From assembly GCA_016802295.1 (NCBI GenBank), contig JAESIW010000115.1, positions 1,913,995-1,977,994 of the forward strand: DNA of 64,000 nt, read 5' to 3'. A program made the translations under genes and the position numbers. Positions 61,232 through 64,000 of the stretch are shown here, one piece after another; the stretch's first letter is position 1, and each line of letters begins with the position of its first letter. Below the pieces are notes generated by a model. The model ran no database searches. It had not been told where the DNA came from and worked only from the letters and a program-made list of their open reading frames with translations. This DNA comes from Brachionus rotundiformis (Eukaryota > Rotifera > Eurotatoria > Ploima > Brachionidae).

Positions 61232-62127
61232 CTATTTTTTAATAATTGACTTGTTTCTCAATATTTCGTATTGCTTTTTTCCAAACATTTTTTGAACCAA
61301 ATCGTTTGATGAAAATAATCTAAAATCAACCAATCTTAGTTTATTATTAATGTATACATTGCCAAAATTTTTGGTTAAATTTTTCACCAGTTCACTTTGA
61401 TTTGGAGCTACAGCTCTTAAAACAACATTTTGTCTAACAAAATCCTCTTTCTCAAACTTAAGGAGACCCTTCATTCTAATGAAAGCAAACTTGTCTTCTT
61501 TTTGATTGTAATAAATTCTAAAAATTGTTGTTGATTGAACTCTAGTTGCCATGAAATAGGCAAAGCTGAACCAAATTGATATAAAAGATAGGAAAAGATA
61601 AGGGTTTTCTTCTGATTTTGTAATTTTTGAGTTGCCATTAAGCTCGGATATCAAATAAAAAATAATAAATAGCACAAAAACAGGAAGAGAAAAATTAATC
61701 AAGCTATGGATTATTAAAAATAAACGCTCATTTTCTATAAGGTAAATCATACGGAAATTTTCGTTTAAATTGAACTTTTGTCTAAACTGAATATTCAATG
61801 AAGTTGGGTTGACTATTCTTTGGACTAATCTGCCCAAAATTGTTTCATCTTTAATTCTAATTTTACTGGCTAATTCTCCATCAGAGGATTTCTTCTTGGC
61901 AACAAAATCTTCTATATCCTTATTAGCATTTTGTTTGTTAGGTTGAAATGGGTCAGAAATGTCCTTCTTGTTTGAAGAGGTTCGAAAAAGTCGACTATAT
62001 TGACCAGGCTTGGAATTGAATAGCAAAGAAAGCTTAATATTGATCAAGTTTATATTAAATTATTTAAACATGCCTTCTTATTTACTTTTAATCTGGTTCC
62101 GAAACCAAATGAAGAAAAAAACATCAT
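61232..62127 (-). CDS. Mitochondrial inner-membrane protein, TMEM186-like
   Basis: Two exons, 62086-62127 (MMFFSSFGFGTRLK) and 61232-62032, joined in phase 0. They give about 280 aa. The N-terminus is rich in Arg, Ser and Phe with few acids and ends near YSRLFRTSS, as expected for a mitochondrial presequence. Two hydrophobic segments follow: LFLIIHSLINFSLPVFVLFI with its continuation, and YLFLSFISIWFSFAYFM. The C-terminal half (IYYNQKEDKFAFIRMKGLL, GNVYINNKLRLVDFRLF, DLVQKMFG) resembles TMEM186, a complex I assembly protein. TMEM70 or TMEM223 are alternatives with the same layout. The start is 216 bp from that of GTF2H5 on the other strand. An acceptor-like site lies 3 nt before the ATG. Confidence 0.7.
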
Positions 62128-62343
62128 TTGCTATTTAAAAAATTTTAGATATTTATAAATATTAATAAATTATTGCTTTTTTTAATATAAAATAATTTTG
62201 AATAAGTATTAAAGTAAAATTGGAATTGAAATATACAGCTTTAGATAAATTTTGTTTAAATAAATGAATTAATAGTTAAAAATTAATAGTGAAATTTTGT
62301 AATTATTAGCATAAAAAGATTTGGTTTTATTTAGTTTTTAAAA

Positions 62344-62604
62344 ATGGTGAAAGTTGTTAAAGGAACTTTGGTCGAGTGGTAAAATTTTTCCAAAATATTT
62401 AAATTAAATTTAATTTAAATTAAAAGTGATTCAACAATGAAACAATTTCTACTTTATTTGGATGACATTGGTGAAGTAGGGGGCAAATTTGTTCTGGAAG
62501 ATCTGGACGATACTCATCTCTTAATCGATTCAGACTTTGTCGAAAGACTGAAGGAAAAAATTGACGATCTCATGGACAAACACACTTATGTTCCAGATAA
62601 ATAA
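62344..62604 (+). CDS. GTF2H5: TFIIH subunit TTDA/p8
   Basis: Smallest core subunit of TFIIH, stabilising p52 and aiding nucleotide excision repair. Exons 62344-62378 and 62427-62604 join across a 48-bp intron, TG|T giving Cys. They yield about 70 aa, the normal family length. The sequence is MVKVVKGTLVEC, DSTMKQFLLYLDDIGEVGGK, FVLEDLDDTHLLI and ELMD-like DLMDKHTYVPDK. An acceptor-like TTTATTTAG lies 9 nt before the ATG. It is transcribed divergently from the TMEM186-like gene and lies 160 bp ahead of the next gene on the same strand. Confidence 0.95.
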
Positions 62605-62764
62605 GGCTATTCCCAAAATTAAATTATTTGTTATAAAATAAATTTTTTTATTCAATAAAATATTTTTTTTAGAAAAAAATTCACTCTTTTTGTTAACCTT
62701 TGCTACTTAATAGTGGCATATAAAAGTTAAAAGCTATTAATCAAAACTTTTCTAAACGATTTAG

Positions 62765-63340
62765 ATGCAGCGCCTAAATAAACAAGTTTTAAATGGATTC
62801 TTACAGCAAGCTATATCTCATAATAAATACCTTGAGGAAAGAGAAATGTGGAAAAAGAAAAACGAAGAATCACCTTCGAAAAAAAGAAAAAAAAGACACA
62901 AATCCGGGCAAAAAATTTCCAAAGAAAAGTCACCATCTCCTTCAGATGATGAAATGAAAGAAACCAAGCCAAAATCAAGTCGAACTCCAGAGGAATTGGA
63001 CGACTTAAAAGCTATATTAGCTTTATATAAGTCTGCCAAAGAAGATAATAATGAAAAATGGGGCCACAGTGGCTTTCAGGAATTGTATCCGGATTTTAAA
63101 CCGGAGAGTAACGAGAAAAAAGCATCAATTGACAACAGACTTGAGATCATAAATGAGAAAGCCACTGAAGCTAAAAAAGATCGAACTAAAAAGTCAAAAA
63201 AAAAGAAAAAAAAGTCAGAAAAATACAAAAATAATGATGATTTATCTAGCAGAGATAGCTCAAGTGATTCATCACTGACTGAATCGGAAGATTCGAAAAA
63301 ACGTCATCATAAAAAAAAGTCTAAAAAGCGTAAAAAGTGA
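62765..63340 (+). CDS. Lysine-rich nuclear protein, possibly NKAPD1-like
   Basis: Intronless, 191 aa. The N-terminal block LQQAISHNKYLEEREMWKKK resembles the start of NKAP-domain-containing protein 1 (an HNK-EE--MWK pattern). A helical middle follows (EELDDLKAILALYKSAKE, then KWGHSGFQELYPDF), and the C-terminus is a long Lys/Ser tail (KKSKKKKKKSEK, SSRDSSSDSSLTESEDS). The composition suggests a nuclear, RNA-associated protein. The ATG directly follows TTTAG, so the mRNA 5' end is probably made by splicing at that site. The family assignment is tentative; the gene itself is well supported. Confidence 0.7.
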   Translation: MQRLNKQVLNGFLQQAISHNKYLEEREMWKKKNEESPSKKRKKRHKSGQKISKEKSPSPSDDEMKETKPKSSRTPEELDDLKAILALYKSAKEDNNEKWGHSGFQELYPDFKPESNEKKASIDNRLEIINEKATEAKKDRTKKSKKKKKKSEKYKNNDDLSSRDSSSDSSLTESEDSKKRHHKKKSKKRKK

Positions 63341-63749
63341 TCAGTATTTGATATTTAAAAAAGTTAATTTGTATATAAATATAAAAAGTTTTTTTTTAAA
63401 TTTCTAATTTTTTTTTGTCGGATAATAGATTGTAATATTTATAAAATAGATAAGTGTTTTATCACAAATTTGGTATTTACCATTTGAGTGTTTGTTTTTT
63501 GCAAAAGTTTAAACAACACAATTGCTTAAATTATCTTCAAGGCTTATAAACAGGCTAGTGCTCTTTTAATAAAATGACCGATAAACACTTATTTTCAATT
63601 ATTATAAACTATTTTACAAAAAGACAAATAATTTTATAAAAAATTATTTTAAAAATAAAATACTATGTTATCTTGCTTGTCATTTTTCACTATATTATCT
63701 CTAAGAATACATTTATCGTACCTTTAAGGCCAGTAAAATTTTAATAATG
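63341..63749. other. Intergenic, nothing recognised
   Basis: About 400 bp of AT-rich DNA, expected to hold the 3' UTR of the lysine-rich gene. Confidence 0.45.
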
Positions 63750-64000
63750 ATCAAAATTAATAGTTTTCTTCCAGTTTGTGTATCTAAAAATATGAAAAAG
63801 TAATTCAAATTGAAGGAATTATCTTTATCACTCTTGTTTGGACCTTCTCGGTTTCAGAAATGTCTTTAATAAGAAATGGACACTATGAGCTCATGGCAAA
63901 CTGGTGCAATATCTTATTTGGTCAGTCCACTTCAAATCATTATAGATATACAAGCCTAAAACTTTTTCAAGAGTTGTTTTAGTTGATTTCTCGGTACTTT
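63750..64000 (-). mobile_element. LINE reverse-transcriptase fragment at the window edge
   Basis: On the minus strand from the window end, LEKVLGLYIYNDLKWTDQI matches the block after the active site in CR1/Jockey-type reverse transcriptases. Further on, ISETEKVQTRVIKI matches the following LE-VQRRATK motif. Stops lie between them and the second block is displaced, so the copy is internally deleted. It continues beyond the window. Confidence 0.7.

Noticed and set aside
1..64000. CRISPR arrays, bacterial operons, rRNA or tRNA genes
   Set aside because: The window is eukaryotic with spliced genes. No regularly spaced repeats, rRNA-like blocks or complete tRNA cloverleaf were seen by eye, though a tRNA scan was not possible.

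Overview
The window is nuclear DNA from a small-genome invertebrate animal. It is very AT-rich, and its genes are split by many short GT-AG introns of about 40-60 bp. The gene set is metazoan: SIX3/6 homeobox, ependymin-related protein, sterol O-acyltransferase, TMEM26 and NRBF2. The composition and tiny introns would suit a gnathiferan or lophotrochozoan such as a monogonont rotifer, but that is inference and the species cannot be fixed from this sequence.

Layout. 1-3.6 kb: 3' part of methylmalonate-semialdehyde dehydrogenase, then a complete primase large subunit (PRIM2). 3.6-16.8 kb: a gene desert around one intronless, GC-rich SIX3/6 (Optix) gene, probably its cis-regulatory territory. 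16.8-21.7 kb: a disordered protein gene and a proline-rich EF-hand-like protein gene, neither recognised. 22.9-27.1 kb: a sterol O-acyltransferase with two similar candidate first exons, convergent with a JMJD8-like gene. 27.4-28.8 kb: transposon debris. 29.4-32.2 kb: cullin-4, with an apparent U12-type AT-AC intron. 32.5-34.5 kb: a 5'-truncated LINE inserted at the edge of a small inverted-repeat element. 35.4-36.6 kb: METTL2-type tRNA methyltransferase. 37.2-38.8 kb: a caspase-like domain joined to a seven-repeat WD40 propeller, with the usual catalytic His position changed. 39.2-40.8 kb: a second decayed LINE copy interrupted by a 391-bp foldback element with TA target duplication. 40.9-45.2 kb: CTU2 and TMEM26. 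47.2-48.6 kb: CDC6. 49-49.8 kb: a LINE C-terminal fragment and a hAT-like MITE. 50-52.8 kb: a divergent pair, ependymin-related protein and an ACL4-like TPR protein. 55.3-55.8 kb: a small four-exon gene. 57.2-58.9 kb: NRBF2-like. 61.2-63.3 kb: a tight cluster of a TMEM186-like mitochondrial protein, GTF2H5 and a lysine-rich NKAPD1-like protein. The window ends in another LINE fragment.

Most genes are unrelated housekeeping functions (DNA replication, ubiquitin ligation, tRNA modification, lipid storage, autophagy, TFIIH). Several have an unpaired splice-acceptor-like site within 0-13 nt of the start codon, as expected from spliced-leader trans-splicing or 5' UTR introns. The most unusual features are the pseudo-caspase/WD40 fusion, the AT-AC intron, the duplicated first exon and the nested mobile elements.

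All exon joins were made by eye from splice motifs, reading phase and family resemblance. No alignment or database search was run.
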